From assembly GCA_963930775.1 (NCBI GenBank), contig OZ005701.1, positions 5,959,669 through 6,023,668 on the forward strand: a stretch of 64,000 nt of DNA. Direction: 5' to 3'. The notes under the pieces are model-generated. The model searched no databases. It saw nothing but the letters and a program-made list of their open reading frames with translations, and had not been told where the DNA came from. Made by a program: the position numbers and the translations under genes. This stretch comes from Cliona cf. orientalis. Its lineage: Eukaryota; Porifera; Demospongiae; Clionaida; Clionaidae. This document shows, in pieces, positions 25,132 through 37,800 of the stretch (its first letter is position 1; every line of letters starts with the position of its first letter).

Positions 25132-26712
25132 TTGGGGCGAGCCTGAGCGAGCCCCACATGAACGGTACAGCTATGCGCGAATTTTATATTATTGGGGCGA
25201 GCCTGAGCGAGCCCCACATAAACGGTACAGCTGTGCGCGAATTATATATTATCATATATTATGGTACGTCCGTCACGCGAAATTATATACCCAGCGATGC
25301 TCTATAAACATAAACGCAGAATATTCTATTGCGCATTCTCATGCCTGGGCTACGCGCCGTATATACGCAGTTCTAATTTAGCGAATTACAAATTTACACT
25401 CGTGCCTGTAGTCTCGTCCCCAGACCCCACCCCCAAAAGGAGGAAAGGGTCTGGTACACATCGAGCGCTTTTTGGGTCTTGCTGACTTGGCATGTCTGAA
25501 TTCTGTCGCACCAATCAGATTCACGCCATGTGGCTTGCATGTGATTATCGTGTGACCCCGCGCGCTAGCCGCCTATTGCTGCACGTGAGAGCCGCTGATG
25601 CGTTGCCATGCCTATACGATGCGTTGTCATGACGATCACATGATCTGCTGCATCCTGTGCGCCCCAAAAAGCGCTCGATGTGTACCAGACCCTTTCCTCC
25701 TTTTGGGGGTGGGGTCTGGGGACGAGACTATCGTGCCTGCTGTATTGATCAAGTAAGCTAAGCTACCATTGGTATCAAGCTATACCGTACCGCGCCGGAC
25801 TTCAAAGGAGGAGAGAGCGAGACAGAGCTCGTCGTCAGCTCAACAGCGCAAGGACCAGCTAAGAACGCGATAAAGATAGACGTGCTGCTAACTGACTCTG
25901 ACAAATTATTCACTGAGGCAGGCCATGCAGGCTAAAACTTTTGACTGTTGGCAGACACTATGTCGAGGGAACTAGCTATCATGCAGCGCGCGCTGTATAG
26001 GCCTACATAGCACTATGAGACCGTCTCTCATTAATTGTATGCTTGGATATGTGTCAGTGGTCTTTATGACCTATTGTGCTAATAATGGCTTTGTTGAAGT
26101 TTTTGAGTCTCAGCTACTGACAGAGACTTTTAGAGGCTCAGCTCAGGCTCGCCCCAAACAGGCCCTGCATGTCACTAGTATATTATTATTATTATGGTAC
26201 GTCCGTCACGCGAAATTATATTCCCAGTGATGCTCTACGGACACAAACGCGAAATATTCTATTGCGCATTCTCGTGCCTGGGACACAGGCCGTATATACG
26301 CCGTTCTGATTTAGCGAATTGCAAATTTACACTCGAGTCATTGCGTACAGAAGCAAGCAGAAGGCTCCAAAGGAGGAGACTCTGAGCGAGATAGAGCCTG
26401 TCGTCAGCTCAATAGCGCAAGGACCAGCTAAGAACACGATAAAGATAGACTAGACGTGCTGCTGAGGCTCACAGATGACTCTGATAACAGAGACAATAGT
26501 AAAAGTATTGACTGTCGGGCACTGAAGGATGGAGGGGACTATCATGCAGCTGTAGACCTACAGGCCTACACGGCACTATAAGACTGTCTGTCATTGTTTG
26601 CTTTGATCTGTATCAGTGGTCTTCAAGAGCTATCGTGCTATGGCTTTATTAAAGTTTTTGAGTCACAGCTACTGACAGAGACTTTCAGAGGCTCAGCTCA
26701 GGCTCGCCCCAA
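25132..26712. repeat. Two tandem copies of an interspersed repeat with GGGGCGAGCC termini
   Basis: Left edges TTGGGGCGAGCCTGAGC occur at 25132 and 25192 as a 60-bp tandem repeat. Inverted right edges GCTCAGGCTCGCCCCAA occur at 26141-26157 and 26696-26712. The bodies, starting at about 25258 and 26191 (GGTACGTCCGTCACGCGAAA), are similar along their length, giving parallel short frames. Copy 1 is enlarged by a nested element at 25409-25730; copy 2 lacks the left terminus. No coding function. Confidence 0.7.
25409..25730. mobile_element. Mutator-like element with 68-bp TIRs and 9-bp duplication
   Basis: Perfect or near-perfect 68-bp inverted repeats begin TAGTCTCGTCCCCAGACCCC. The direct repeat TCGTGCCTG flanks both sides (25400-25408 and 25731-25739). 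Long TIRs with a 9-bp duplication are diagnostic of the MULE group. It is inserted in copy 1 of the surrounding repeat; copy 2 has no insertion there. Confidence 0.85.
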
Positions 26713-27563
26713 ACAGGCCATGCATGTCACTAGTAATATGAACACCATTGGTGCCAAACGCTCGGCGGTAGAGCATCTCCATGATCTGGTGCATGGTTTC
26801 CATATACAAACATAATAGGAGGTACCCTAGGAAAATTATTCAATTGTTTATTTGGAACCATCACCCTGCATACATTGTGAAAAGTTTTAGTTTGAATTAA
26901 GTATCTGGCGCTTATATTCCCTTGTCATGTGAAGTGATTGTCCAATGAGAAAGCATGCATGTAATTTCTGCAAAGCAACAAGGTTTTCCCAAGGGCTTGT
27001 AAGCCTTTGGTGTTCCCAATCAGGAGTGCAGCAAGCAGTGCCGGCTGTGGCTGCAGCCAGCTGGCTGTGTGCACACATACATATCAAACCAACCACATCC
27101 ACACTACAGACCTGGTTTACAGCAGTGGTTGTAGCTACATGTAGCTTATAGCTAGCTGTTTACGCATACAAACCACACTACAGACTTGGTTACGTAAGCT
27201 CTTGGCAAATGGAGCTAAATTTAACCTAGTGCTATTAATAGACTAACGCATATGCGCTAGGGCTATACAAGTAGTATACGAAGTGGACTTAGCTATAGTT
27301 TACGACACTGGGAACTGAAAAATGGCTGACTTTGGTATGCTAAAACGAAGAATAAGCTATAACTCGTGAGAGAAAGCTTTTTAACGAAATCCCTTAGTTG
27401 AAAACCTTTGGAGTTCGGCGCAAAATTGGCTGGTACGTTCAATTTTATTCATAAATACCTTACGCACGCCGTAGAGTGGTAACAGACAGTACTGTAACGC
27501 TCGTGCGCATGCGCCGAGCGTTAAATATAGAAAAAGCACACTGGACGCCTCGCGTCACCACAT

Positions 27564-27623
27564 TACATGTATGCACACGTATACGTACGTATGTACGCGC
27601 ACGCGCACGCGTACGTACACGTA
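27564..27623. promoter_or_regulatory. 60-bp alternating purine-pyrimidine tract upstream of SKP1
   Basis: Every base alternates purine/pyrimidine for 60 nt, including CGCGCACGCGCACGCG, the pattern most prone to left-handed Z-DNA. It ends 91 bp before the SKP1 start codon, near the expected promoter. Confidence 0.75.
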
Positions 27624-27714
27624 GGCATTCGCTGCGCCGCCTCCGTATCCGTGGTGCGCACTAATTAAAGCCACTGACTAATCACCCAACCAACATAAAA
27701 TTTTATTTGTGAAG

Positions 27715-30496
27715 ATGCCAGTTATCAAGCTACAGAGCAGTGACGGGGAGATATTCGAGGTGGAGGTGGACATAGCTAAGGCCTCAAACACAATAAAGAC
27801 CATGATAGAAGGTAAGCTTACAGATTTACGTTCGTAAAGCCCTGAAGCCTATTTTTGCCGCCCCTATTGTACCTATACTCGAACACCCTTTACTAGTTGA
27901 ACTCTCTACTTACCGAGTTTCATAAATAGTTGTTTTTAGTAGAGTATGACTTTACTTTAAAATTATACATAAATGGGCAGACCTTGGTATGGATGAAGAT
28001 GATGATGACCCTGTGCCACTACCAAACGTGAATGGAGCCATCATGAGAAAGGTGAGTGTTCTGCAGCTAATGGGAGAGAGGAAAAAAAAAGACCACTGTT
28101 GTGCCTGCGTAGTGTCCAGAGGGTCCTAGTCCTTATGGACTACACACCATTTGCCATTTTTACCGCGTGTGTGTAGTGAGTGCCACCAGCTAGCCAGTAT
28201 GTGAGTGAAAGGCTCACCCCTTGACGATTTACATGTATATCACCCTTGTACATGTACAACACGTGTATGGAAGGTACATTGTATGTGTAGGTAATAGTCG
28301 AGTACCACCAGCTAACGCATTCACTCCAACATGTAGTGAAAGGCTCACCCCCTTGATTTACATGTACACTGTATATCACCCTTGTACAACGTGTGTATGT
28401 AATGTACATTGTATGTGTAGGTAATAGAGTGGGCTACGCACCACAAGGATGATCCACCACCCCCAGAAGATGATGAGAACAAGGAAAAGAGGACAGATGA
28501 CATTGAGCCTTGGGACCAAGAGTTCCTCAAAGTAGACCAGGGAACCTTGTTTGAACTCATACTGGTGAGTGTGGTTCTCTCTCTCACTCTCCCTCCATCA
28601 CAACCTTTGCGTACCGTAAATCTGGAAAATTTTGTTGTTGAAATATTTTCGTAGTCCCTGTCGACTACGAAATTAAATATCACGAAATATTTTCTACGTT
28701 GAAATTTTAAAGCAGCGAAATATTAGAGCGTATGCGCATGCGCGAACGTACATACGTACAGCTACAGCTAGCAGTGCAGTACGGGGCGGTCCGCGTGTTC
28801 AAGAGTCGATCAACCTTGCTGCCTACCTATCTCAGTTTTGTTGTCGACGGCTGCTCACTAGATTGTAGGCCTTTTCGTGATCTTCTTCGCAAGTAAAAGC
28901 ATTGCTAATAAAATTTCGATGTAAAATTATTTTCGTAGGCTGAGTCGTCCTACGAAAAATTTTAAACACGAAATTTTTTATTACGAAAGTTTTATTACAC
29001 GAAAATTTCCAGATTTACGGTATTCACAGTGTATGCTCATTTGCCCCTTGTACATTTATATTCAATTTACAGGCGGCAAACTACTTGGACATCAAAGGAC
29101 TTCTGGATGTCACTTGTAAAACTGTTGCAAACATGATAAAAGGTCAGAGATAATGGTTACTGTTAATTTTTGTCAGAGTTGAGTGAACTTACATGTGTAG
29201 CCCTGTGTAATTATGTTCAAGTTGATAGGGGTACATGAAACACTAATTTTCTTCTTTGAGATGGTCAAAAGAAAACTCCGCCCAGACCATATACTCCTAT
29301 TATGCTTTCTTGAGATTGAATTACTTGTTTTGTGTCCATATCTGCTCTGTGTGCTCTACAGGTAAGCAACCTGAGGAAATCAGAAAGACATTCAATATCA
29401 AGAACGACTTCACTCCTGAGGAGGAGGAACAGGTAAGCAAGTGTGGGGATAATGCATTATGGTCTCGGTAATCCATACTTGAACACCAAAACTTTTAATG
29501 GTAATAAACACATTGGAGGGTGCTAATTATAATGCTAGCTACCAGTATCAACCACACCTACATGTACGTGTAGCTATGTCATCAAGCATACAAAGGGTTA
29601 ATTTTATACCGTGACTTTTGTAGCTTTAGATCTCCAGGCTCCTTTCCCACTGTCTTAGCAGCTCACTTCAGTGAGACATGAATAGCATTTCTATTGGTGT
29701 GCATATGTATACCGTAGTGTCCCTGGTAAGTGCCCATGGATGCTTGAACATACATCACAATTTTGGCTAGCATGGTCACTTACCGGGATATAATTTCCAT
29801 ACGTTTGTATCTATAGAAGCCGCTACATTGACTCCTTGAAATGCGGTACATGGGGAATGGGCACTTGCCTGGGATACAATGGTAGTATCGATAATGGCAG
29901 TCTAAAATGTGATGACACCAGTCACTGGTGTGGTGGCCATGTGCTGGTATTGTGTGTTGGCTATATACATGGCGTTATGTGCACATGCATTAACAATGAA
30001 GTCAGCTGGTTATGGTACATACCAGTGTTCTCCCTAGTATACCTAAAGGCATGTCGGCCCAACAAGCCTTCAGTACAGAGTTTCTTTGATGTAGGAATAG
30101 GGATAATTCACATGCTTTGATGTGACCACGGGCTCCACCCAAAGTATGCCCTCCTGTCATTCCTTGAATTTAGCTTGGGGAGAACACTGCATACAGTTGA
30201 ACGGATCCTCCTCCAAGAAGGGGCCACTGTTTGAAATCCCAAAAACTACCATTGCCTATAGTTTCTATTTATTGAGAACCTTCGAGAAGAGGACAACCTC
30301 TCTATAAGGGACAAAACAGCTGAATTTATATTGTTCCAAAGTGTCCTTTGTTTGGAGGTTCGACTGTAATGGAATCAGATGGGAATTTAACATCAAAACA
30401 TGCCGGGTTTTACTGTTACACATAGTAATTATAATTATCAATGTATCATTGCTGCTGCAGATCCGTAAGGAAAATGAATGGTGTGAAGAGAAGTGA
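27715..30496 (+). CDS. SKP1: SKP1, SCF ubiquitin ligase adaptor
   Basis: Six exons (27715-27811, 27981-28051, 28421-28564, 29073-29142, 29362-29432, 30461-30496) encode 162 residues against 163 in human. The N-terminal BTB/POZ-like fold is recognisable from [21 protein letters not shown] and [17 protein letters not shown]. The C-terminal F-box-binding part includes [41 protein letters not shown] and [18 protein letters not shown], ending in ENEWCEEK. Near-identity to vertebrate SKP1 is visible. SKP1 bridges CUL1 to F-box proteins in SCF E3 ligases in cytoplasm and nucleus. Intron 3 contains a 411-bp MITE, and a further MITE lies in intron 5. A purine-pyrimidine tract precedes the start. Confidence 0.98.
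28612..29022. mobile_element. TACCGTA-terminus MITE, copy 2
   Basis: Ends TACCGTAAATCTGGAAAATT and AATTTCCAGATTTACGGTA are inverted repeats. The interior has subterminal GAAAT/ATTTC repeats and a TGCGCATGCGCG motif (28733-28744) that fits the NRF1 consensus. It lies in SKP1 intron 3. Confidence 0.8.
30192..30368. mobile_element. TA-flanked MITE with TACAGTTGAAC termini
   Basis: Left TACAGTTGAACGGATCCTCC pairs with right GGAGGTTCGACTGTA, with mismatches. The interior holds AACCTCTCTATAAGGGACA, a motif common in animal Tc1/mariner MITEs. It lies in SKP1 intron 5. Confidence 0.6.
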
Positions 30497-30694
30497 CCGG
30501 CTGGACCACTGATGCCACACTATACTCTAGTACACTATACACACAACTATGGTAACACGATGCATACCGGGTATTGAGTTTACATAACTGTAATATTATT
30601 ATTGACTGCTAATGTATAAGCACCGCAAGTGTATTTTATTTCTAATATTCATTATTGTAAAATGAACAGTAGATGACAAGAGAGATCATGGGCC

Positions 30695-30700
30695 AATAAA
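30695..30700 (+). terminator. Candidate SKP1 polyadenylation signal
   Basis: AATAAA lies 199 bp after the SKP1 stop codon and runs into an A-rich tract. It is the only canonical hexamer before the convergent kinase-kelch gene ends at 30871. Confidence 0.5.
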
Positions 30701-30870
30701 AAAAAGCACATGTAGGACATGAGGTGTATCATCTAGAAATGTCATCTTCAATATACCCAAGCCCTCATGCAATTGAGACTATATGATTGCATTAATTGTA
30801 CATTGACAGTAGTCCTAATGAAACTGAGTACAAGGAGTAATAAACTAGAATTAATGGGCGATGATGTCCA

Positions 30871-33464
30871 CTATTTCTGAAATGTCCCAATGTAAGCCGA
30901 GTTTAGCGGTGACTCGAACCGTCCACCTCCAGCCACAAACAGCTCCCCCGACGGCAGCACACAGCATGAGCACCCCACGCACGCCTCGGGTAGCTCACCA
31001 CCTTCAATCTTCATCCACCCACCAGTCACATGACTGTAAGCGTGAATCTCCCTAGATACCCTTGCTCTGTCATACTCCCCCAGCAGAGATAGTTGCAGCC
31101 CTGTGTGTCCACCGATAGCCAAAAGTGGCACATTGGAACTGTCCATGGTACAAGTGTTTGTAGCAGCGTTGCCGTGGTGAGTGTTACCATCGCCATGGTT
31201 ACTGGCCATGGCGTAGTATGGAATGGATGAAGTAAAGTATGGGCATAGGGGCAACACATTCCAACAATAGGGGGGTGTAGTGTGACTTGTAGTGGCTGCT
31301 GATGTTGGTGAAGGTTGGCAAGCTTTGGATATGAGACTAGGTAGTGATGCCCAGACAACAGATTTCATGAAATCAAATCGATTTCTTCCTCCAAGCAGGT
31401 AGAGTGTGTCTCCAATCACCGACGCTTGCATGGCGTGGCACTCAAATGGTAAAGGGTCGCCACTATACCATGTAGAAGTTGCTGAGTCCAGAATTTCCAC
31501 AGTGGACAACGAAGGTACTTCAATTTGATGACTGATTAGACTAGGGTCCTCGGGAACATGTTGACGGCCGCCGGCTACAACCAGGTAGCCTTTGTAACCA
31601 ACTGATGAAACAGCATACCGCACGGCAGGAATACAAGGATAGGGATGGGTCCATTTCATAGAGTTTGGATCCCAGATGCTAATCTTGTTTGATACGTCTT
31701 GCGAAAATATTCCTGATACTTCAAACCCTCCTACAAGGATTAAGTTGTCATTGAGAACTGTCATGCTGAAGTGTTTCTGTGGAGGCCTGCAGGGTAGCTC
31801 ATGCCATTGATCCTGGTCGATTGAGTACTCGAATATTGTTCTTTCTGAACCAGCAACGTAGACACTGCCCTGGAGGACAACAGATTGAGCACACTCCAGT
31901 CGTTTGGGCATTCTCCTGACTCCCCTCCATGAGATAGAACAAATGGTGTTCTGCACAGTAAACATGATGAAGGTAAAAATTAATGTTACGCAAGTGCTGA
32001 TGATTGTGCCATCATAATACATGTAAGCATTAAACCATTGTATGTATCTGTGTAGCCATAGGTGTCTAAGCTTGTGTACATGCATGTACTTGGTGTGTAT
32101 AGGCAAGACTTGGACAAACTGAGTTTGATACCGAACAAAAAAGGGCATGTGTGCTCATGTACATGTACTAGGATGTTGACATTAATGGGGGTGCATAAAG
32201 TACATACATGTATATTATATACATGGTTGAGTGTACCCCAATATTAAGCCATCCATGACCCACTTTCATCATCAGGCTACCCTAACTTTGCAAAATACAA
32301 AATATACACACATACATAATGTACCTGCTGAACTGGAGAGGTATTTGAACTTGAACTGTATCTCAGTTGCACTAGTGGACTTTGTGTGTACTGTCTAAGT
32401 GGTTTGTGTTCAGAGTAAGTAGCAGTAGCACTCTGATCCTCGTCCCTTTGCTGCCTGTCGGCCAAATCTCTGTAGATGTTCAGCTCTCTCCACTGTACCC
32501 TTCGACCTTCAGCCTCGCACGCTAAAATATCCTTAATCATGTCCATTTTACTGCAGTCCCAAAGCCTGTAAGGAACAAGGACAATACTGGAAAGAACAGA
32601 GATTATATCGATAGCTGAAGGACGCACAGTGGGGATATTCTGTAGGCACTGCTTTGCTAATGAGATAAAATGATGTTTCTCATCACCCAATTCCCTCACC
32701 AGTTGATTGAACGATTCGACTCGACGATCAATTTCTGAGCGTGGACACAATTTTTTGGTTTTTACGTCCACGTATGTAGCATTCTTCAAATTCGGAAACT
32801 CCTGCGTCAGAGTGAATAAAATAAGATTACCAAATGAGAATACATCCAGGGAGGTATTGTATTTTGGGTGATCTTCCGTTGCTTCTGGTGGCATGTAGAC
32901 AATGTTTCCAGGTCCTTTGCTCATTGTCGCTGCTAGCTGACCTGGTGTGAGATTGACGATTCGAGCCACGCCCAGATCACCGATCTTGGCCGTTAAGGCA
33001 GAATTGAGTAACACGTTTCTTGCAGTGAGGTCACGGTGGATTATGGCAGCTGGAGCCTGTCCGTGAAGGTAGACCAGACCGTTGGCAATATCTACGAGAA
33101 TGGATTTCTTTATGCTCAAAGGTATATCGGTGATTGTTTCCAAGAGTTTGTGGAGGTCACAGTCTAGTTTCTCCATCACCAGGGCTGGTATACCGGCTGC
33201 GTCGGGTAAATAGCAGATTCCTAGGAACTGCACGATGTGTGGATGGCGTAGGGTGCTCATTAGTTTACACTCCTTCACGAATTTGGTTGTGAGGTCCGTC
33301 GCCTCCTCCGTGCGCAGTAACTCATCGTGGATTCTCTTGGCTGCGCACACGGCACCCGGTATGTTGACCTCCTCGACTCTCCCGAAGGCTCCTCTACCGA
33401 CCAATCGACCAGTTGGAACAAGCCCTCGCACTAGAAATGTTTCCAATCCCTCCCTGTGCTCCAT
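30871..33464 (-). CDS. Protein kinase-kelch repeat protein, second copy
   Basis: Two phase-0 exons (33464-32325 and 31950-30871) encode 739 residues. Starting at ATG 33464 puts HRD at 143-145 and DLG at 163-165, the same positions as the paralogue at 10087-14201; the longer frame upstream begins only with TTG. The kinase has G23RGAFGRV30, K43, HRDLTARN, DLG and MPPEA, so catalytic residues are intact. After the kinase comes a low-complexity linker, not the long coiled coil of the paralogue. Exon 2 is a kelch propeller (LILVGG, LVVAGG, LYLLGG, LLAIGG, LFVAGG) interrupted by a Ser/Thr/His-rich insertion of about 60 residues before the last blades. I infer a signalling scaffold kinase of unknown substrate. 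Divergent from METTL13. Confidence 0.9.
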
Positions 33465-33577
33465 TTCGTTTTCTTGTGGGGGCGGATTGACGGGTAAGGG
33501 GTCGTCACTACACCCATGATTGTCGGTAAAGGTCGTCAACCAATTGTACACGTGTAGCAAGGAACAGGGTATCGGAG
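33465..33577. promoter_or_regulatory. 113-bp bidirectional promoter, kinase-kelch / METTL13
   Basis: Only 113 bp separate the two divergent ATGs. The spacer contains CCAAT (33540-33544) and an E-box CACGTG in TACACGTGTAG near 33549. There is no TATA box. Both 5' leaders must be short or overlap the other gene. Confidence 0.6.
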
Positions 33578-34768
33578 ATGAGTCTTCTTCCCCGCACCCA
33601 CAGCGAGTTCCAGGCGAAGGAGTACTGGGACAGCTTCTTCTCGAAGAGGAGCAAGGCCTTTGAGTGGTATGGGGAGTATACTGACCTTTGCCACATCCTG
33701 CACAAGTACCTCAAACCGAGCAGTCGTGTTCTTGTGGTGGGGTGCGGCAATTCCAAGCTGAGCGAGGAGCTCTATGATGCAGGATTTCAGACCATCGACA
33801 ATATAGATATATCGGACATTGTGATCCGGCAGATGTCGGCAAAAAATAAGCAAAAGCGACCCGGAATGACCTTTACCAAGATGGACATTCTACACATGAC
33901 TTACACTGATGCTCAGTTTGACTGTGTACTCGATAAGGGGACGCTTGATGCTATTTTTAGTAACACGGACGACAAAACTGTGCAGAGTGTGGACCAGATG
34001 TTTGCCGAGATTGAGAGAGTTCTAAAAATAGCCGGTCGCTACCTGTGCATTTCGCTGGCCCAGGATCACATCTTGAAGAAATTACTGGAAAAGTTTGAAG
34101 TGGGGTGGTTGGTTAGGGTGCACAAGGTGTTGCTAGGAGACGATGAAAGTGGGAGTGGCATGGGCGGGGCACTTCCTGTGTTTGTGTTTGTTCTGACGAA
34201 GATGGTACGAGTTGAAGGCAGAGCTCCAATGAAGGTATAATAATTATACACATGTATGTACAATCACATGTATACTGAGATAATTAGGGTGTAAAAGTAC
34301 ATGTGCATTTTTTGTATTACGGAGTGCCCATGGGTGCTATACCCGGGACACTATGGTACATGCATTTTTACTGCATGTACATGTATGTTATCAAGCATAT
34401 TATGAATACTGTCTTGAAATGGGATCATTGCTACAAAACTTTGATTTGTCATTTCATAACACGGAAATCTTAATGTGAACAATACAGTACTGCATAAGCA
34501 TTTCTGCCACCATAATAATATTATCATATGATGATGGTTGTGATTTTTTGTGCAGGTGTATGAACATGTGGACGAGGCAGGCAACTGTGTGAGGTGTGAG
34601 AGAATACAAGGCATCTCTGAATTTGTTCAGAACCACCAGCAGTATGCCATGGTCAAGCATCATCTCAACAGGTTGACACAATGAACACACTTTGTTGATG
34701 TTATTGTTCACACAGACTGTGATTTTAGCTCCTTTTCTCCCCCCCCCCCCTCCCCCTCTCTCTCTCCC

Positions 34769-34804
<36 letters not shown>

Positions 34805-37800
34805 CCTCTCTCTCTCTTTTTGCTCTCTTTCCCCTTTCTCCCTCGCTCTCCTCCTCCCCTCCCCTGTCCTCCCCACTTGCCACTCTCCCAGCCTTCATGT
34901 TGGTGAAGACCCTGTTCAGATGGATCTTTGGTCATCCTCTGTTTCCAGTGAGCCGAGGTACACCCTCTCTGTTGTTGACCTGCACAAGAGGAAGGGAAAG
35001 AACGGACCATTTGCTATCTTTATTGTTCCTCAAGGAAGGTATGGTGCATACATGTACATGTTCCATTCACAAAAATTAATATTGAGTAGCTGGAAATTTC
35101 TGTCCACACAGTATATTTGTCCATCACCAGAAGCAGTACCATTAATTGTGTAACAAGTCGATTCATGCCTTAATGAATAGTAATTATGCTATAGCCAGAT
35201 CCTTTGTGTGTACCTCTGTCACGATCACTCTTTTATGGAGGTAGTAATAATTGCTTGCTTAGTGGTGATGCAATGATCCAGTGAATTTAAGTTGCTAGAG
35301 CATTAATACATGTGCGTATGTGTAATTTTTGAGGATTTAGTGCAGTACTGATACTACATGTATGACTTTCCGGCAGTACATGTACATGTATAGGTTACAT
35401 CACGAGGTGGAGGTCTCTACGGGATTTGCACACCGAGGGCCGGAGGTCCGAGGCTGTGTAAATCGCGTAGAGACCGAACCGAGTGATGTAACCGACTTGT
35501 ACCATGGCGTGGTCCTGACAACGTATCTACGGCCTAGCAACTACAGCACAGGCCATAAAAGGCTCGAGCGCGTACCTAGCAACAGTTCAAACCATCGTTG
35601 TCGATCGAGTCGACGCTGGACATCGATGCATTATGATAGTGAGCCAACGCCGTTTTCTGTCCAACTCGAGCTTCTTCCTTGACATTCAGAACCACAATAC
35701 TATCGTCGCTGCGTACAAAGGCTGGCCATGTCATTGCTGTCTTGATTTCAACTCGAGGTAGTCAGAGTGCAGCTCAGTTTTTACTACTGCTGACTTGGCA
35801 ATCATTCGCTCCACCCATTCAATTAACGCAGTAAGACCTGCCCACTAATCATCTGCATGGAGTACTCGGCATAGCACTAGAGCTCTGTACTTTATAACAA
35901 AAGATGCTGTAACTACCCTAGCAGGCATGATCATGTAAAATTTCATAGCCTCAGAGGTAGGTATCTATCTAGATAGACACCTCCTAGGAGGTGTCTATTT
36001 TATTTAGACACCTCCTATAAATCAATCTGATTGGTCAGAATGTCACAACCATGGTACAAGTATATGTACATGCATAATCACTAGTACCTGTATGCCTTTG
36101 AGGGGATACTATACATGTTTACTTATTAGTCATGTACTTTCGTTGCTTTAGGGAGACAGAGTGGTTATTCTCCTCAGACCCTGGCCGGAGGCAACTTGCT
36201 GAGTCAGCAGGTTTTGAGCATCTTGTGGTGGTGACCCTCCATCGAGGCCACGCCTACTCCAGCCTGGACGCCGTCAAGGAAGAGGTGGCAGGAAAGGCAG
36301 TGGAGCTCATTCAGCAGGGGCTGCCTCACGGAAAACAGGTGATTAGTATTACATAATAGTTAGATACTGTTTAGGAGGTTTCTATGTGATTTAGAAGACC
36401 GAAGGGCTCTGTGTAGAATCCCGAGCAAAGAGAGGATTCTGCTGGGCCCTGAGAGCTTCTAAATCACGTAGAAACTGAGTAAATAATGTTTAACAACTTT
36501 AGATCCTAGCCCATTGGCTTGACATATAAACTACTGCCTAGCAACAATCCTAACCATAGGCAATGATTTTTTACAGGTTTATATGAAAGATTTACAGGTT
36601 TATATATTATGAGCTTTTTACAGGTTTATATGTAAATAGATACCTGCTCCTAACCAATCAGATAACAGTATTTGTTACAACTAGGATCTAAATTTACATA
36701 TTATCATAGAGTCGGTAGACTCTATAAGTAGGGATGGCACGGATATTCCATATATATAATACATTACAAAAATCCAAATATCTCAAAACAGGTAACTTTG
36801 TGAACTTTCTAAGTGTCAAAATCAGAATCTACAGCAAATTATCTATCTAACAAGACCAAGATCATCCATCAACTCAATTGTATATGCCAGAACCAGATGT
36901 TCAAAAAAATAGCCATTTCTCATTCTTTCTTTCTTTCTTTCTTTCTTTCTGTTTTCCTGGGCTAACTCAAGACTACCATGACCGCTCACCTTAGTTCAAG
37001 TATAAATCCACTCCATTATGGAGCGCGCATGTCTGTGGCAAGCTCGTTTTGTGTTATCAGGATAGCGATTTAATTGTGGGTGTGTACAGCGCGCGTTTTG
37101 CGAGTGGGTGTGTCCAATTAGCCATTTTGTCATATAATGCGCATGCTCATTTGGTGTTGCCATGGTGAAGTCATGTGACCGATGTAAGTGGCGCGCGTGC
37201 GCCGGCGCAGCCAGGATCGATCTATATCTAGGACCTGCTCGCCGATCGAGCACGAGCGCTCAGCTGATCAGCTCAGTGAACTGTCGATCATAGTGGCTAC
37301 TTACCAACAGTAAGCTTACTGACCTATAAAATATGCTTCTGAAACGGAATGGTTTCGTCGCTACTTAGTTCTAAACAGCCTTTCAAGTTTGTCCGGCGGC
37401 CGGGTCGAGTTAGCCAGCTTCAGAATCGAGATAACGAGGGGCGTGGCTTCATTCGCAGGTCAACTAGTTACCTGAGCAGTCTCGAGAACCCCACTGAATA
37501 GTGTGTGATGCAAAAGAAGACGCCCTAGCAAGCTATCAAAGACTGCCTGGGATTTGCACTTACAGCAGGAGTATTCAAGTTTGAACTCACGGTGTGTTGA
37601 AACGTGGCAATGAATAGGCAAACTGGTCGCCATGGTATATGCCCAGACTCTGTCCCCACGATATTAGTCAGCTAGGTGGCATTGATGAAAATTAATAACT
37701 ATCAGGCCCTGAGGGCACTAAAAAAAAAAGAACAGTAACAAGTAAAAACAATTGAATAAAATTGAAGGATGAAGTAGGGATGGCAGTGCCAAAAAGTACA

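Larger units (their letters stand above)
22998..27563. other. Intergenic region filled with small transposons
   Basis: No gene is recognised. It contains two TA-flanked inverted-repeat elements, a perfect palindrome, a duplicated repeat family around 25.1-26.7 kb and a nested Mutator-like element, all listed separately. The open frames near 25261 and 26194 are two copies of the same repeat, not genes. Positions 26720-27560 hold nothing recognisable apart from SKP1 upstream sequence, with a GCGCATGCGC motif (NRF1-like, 11 of 12 bases) at 27504-27515. Confidence 0.6.

Noticed and set aside
25261..26385. Two similar short proteins starting MVRPSREII
   Set aside because: They are parallel frames in two copies of a non-coding repeat; the similarity reflects the DNA duplication.
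28345..28683. Minus-strand frame across SKP1 exon 3
   Set aside because: Antisense shadow of a strongly conserved SKP1 exon and part of a MITE.
33465..33560. Longer N-terminus for the second kinase-kelch protein
   Set aside because: The extended frame begins with TTG, not ATG; starting at 33464 aligns catalytic residues exactly with the paralogue.
34454..35010. GA-rich minus-strand frames resembling RS/RE-repeat proteins
   Set aside because: Translation of a (TC)n simple repeat in METTL13 intron 2.
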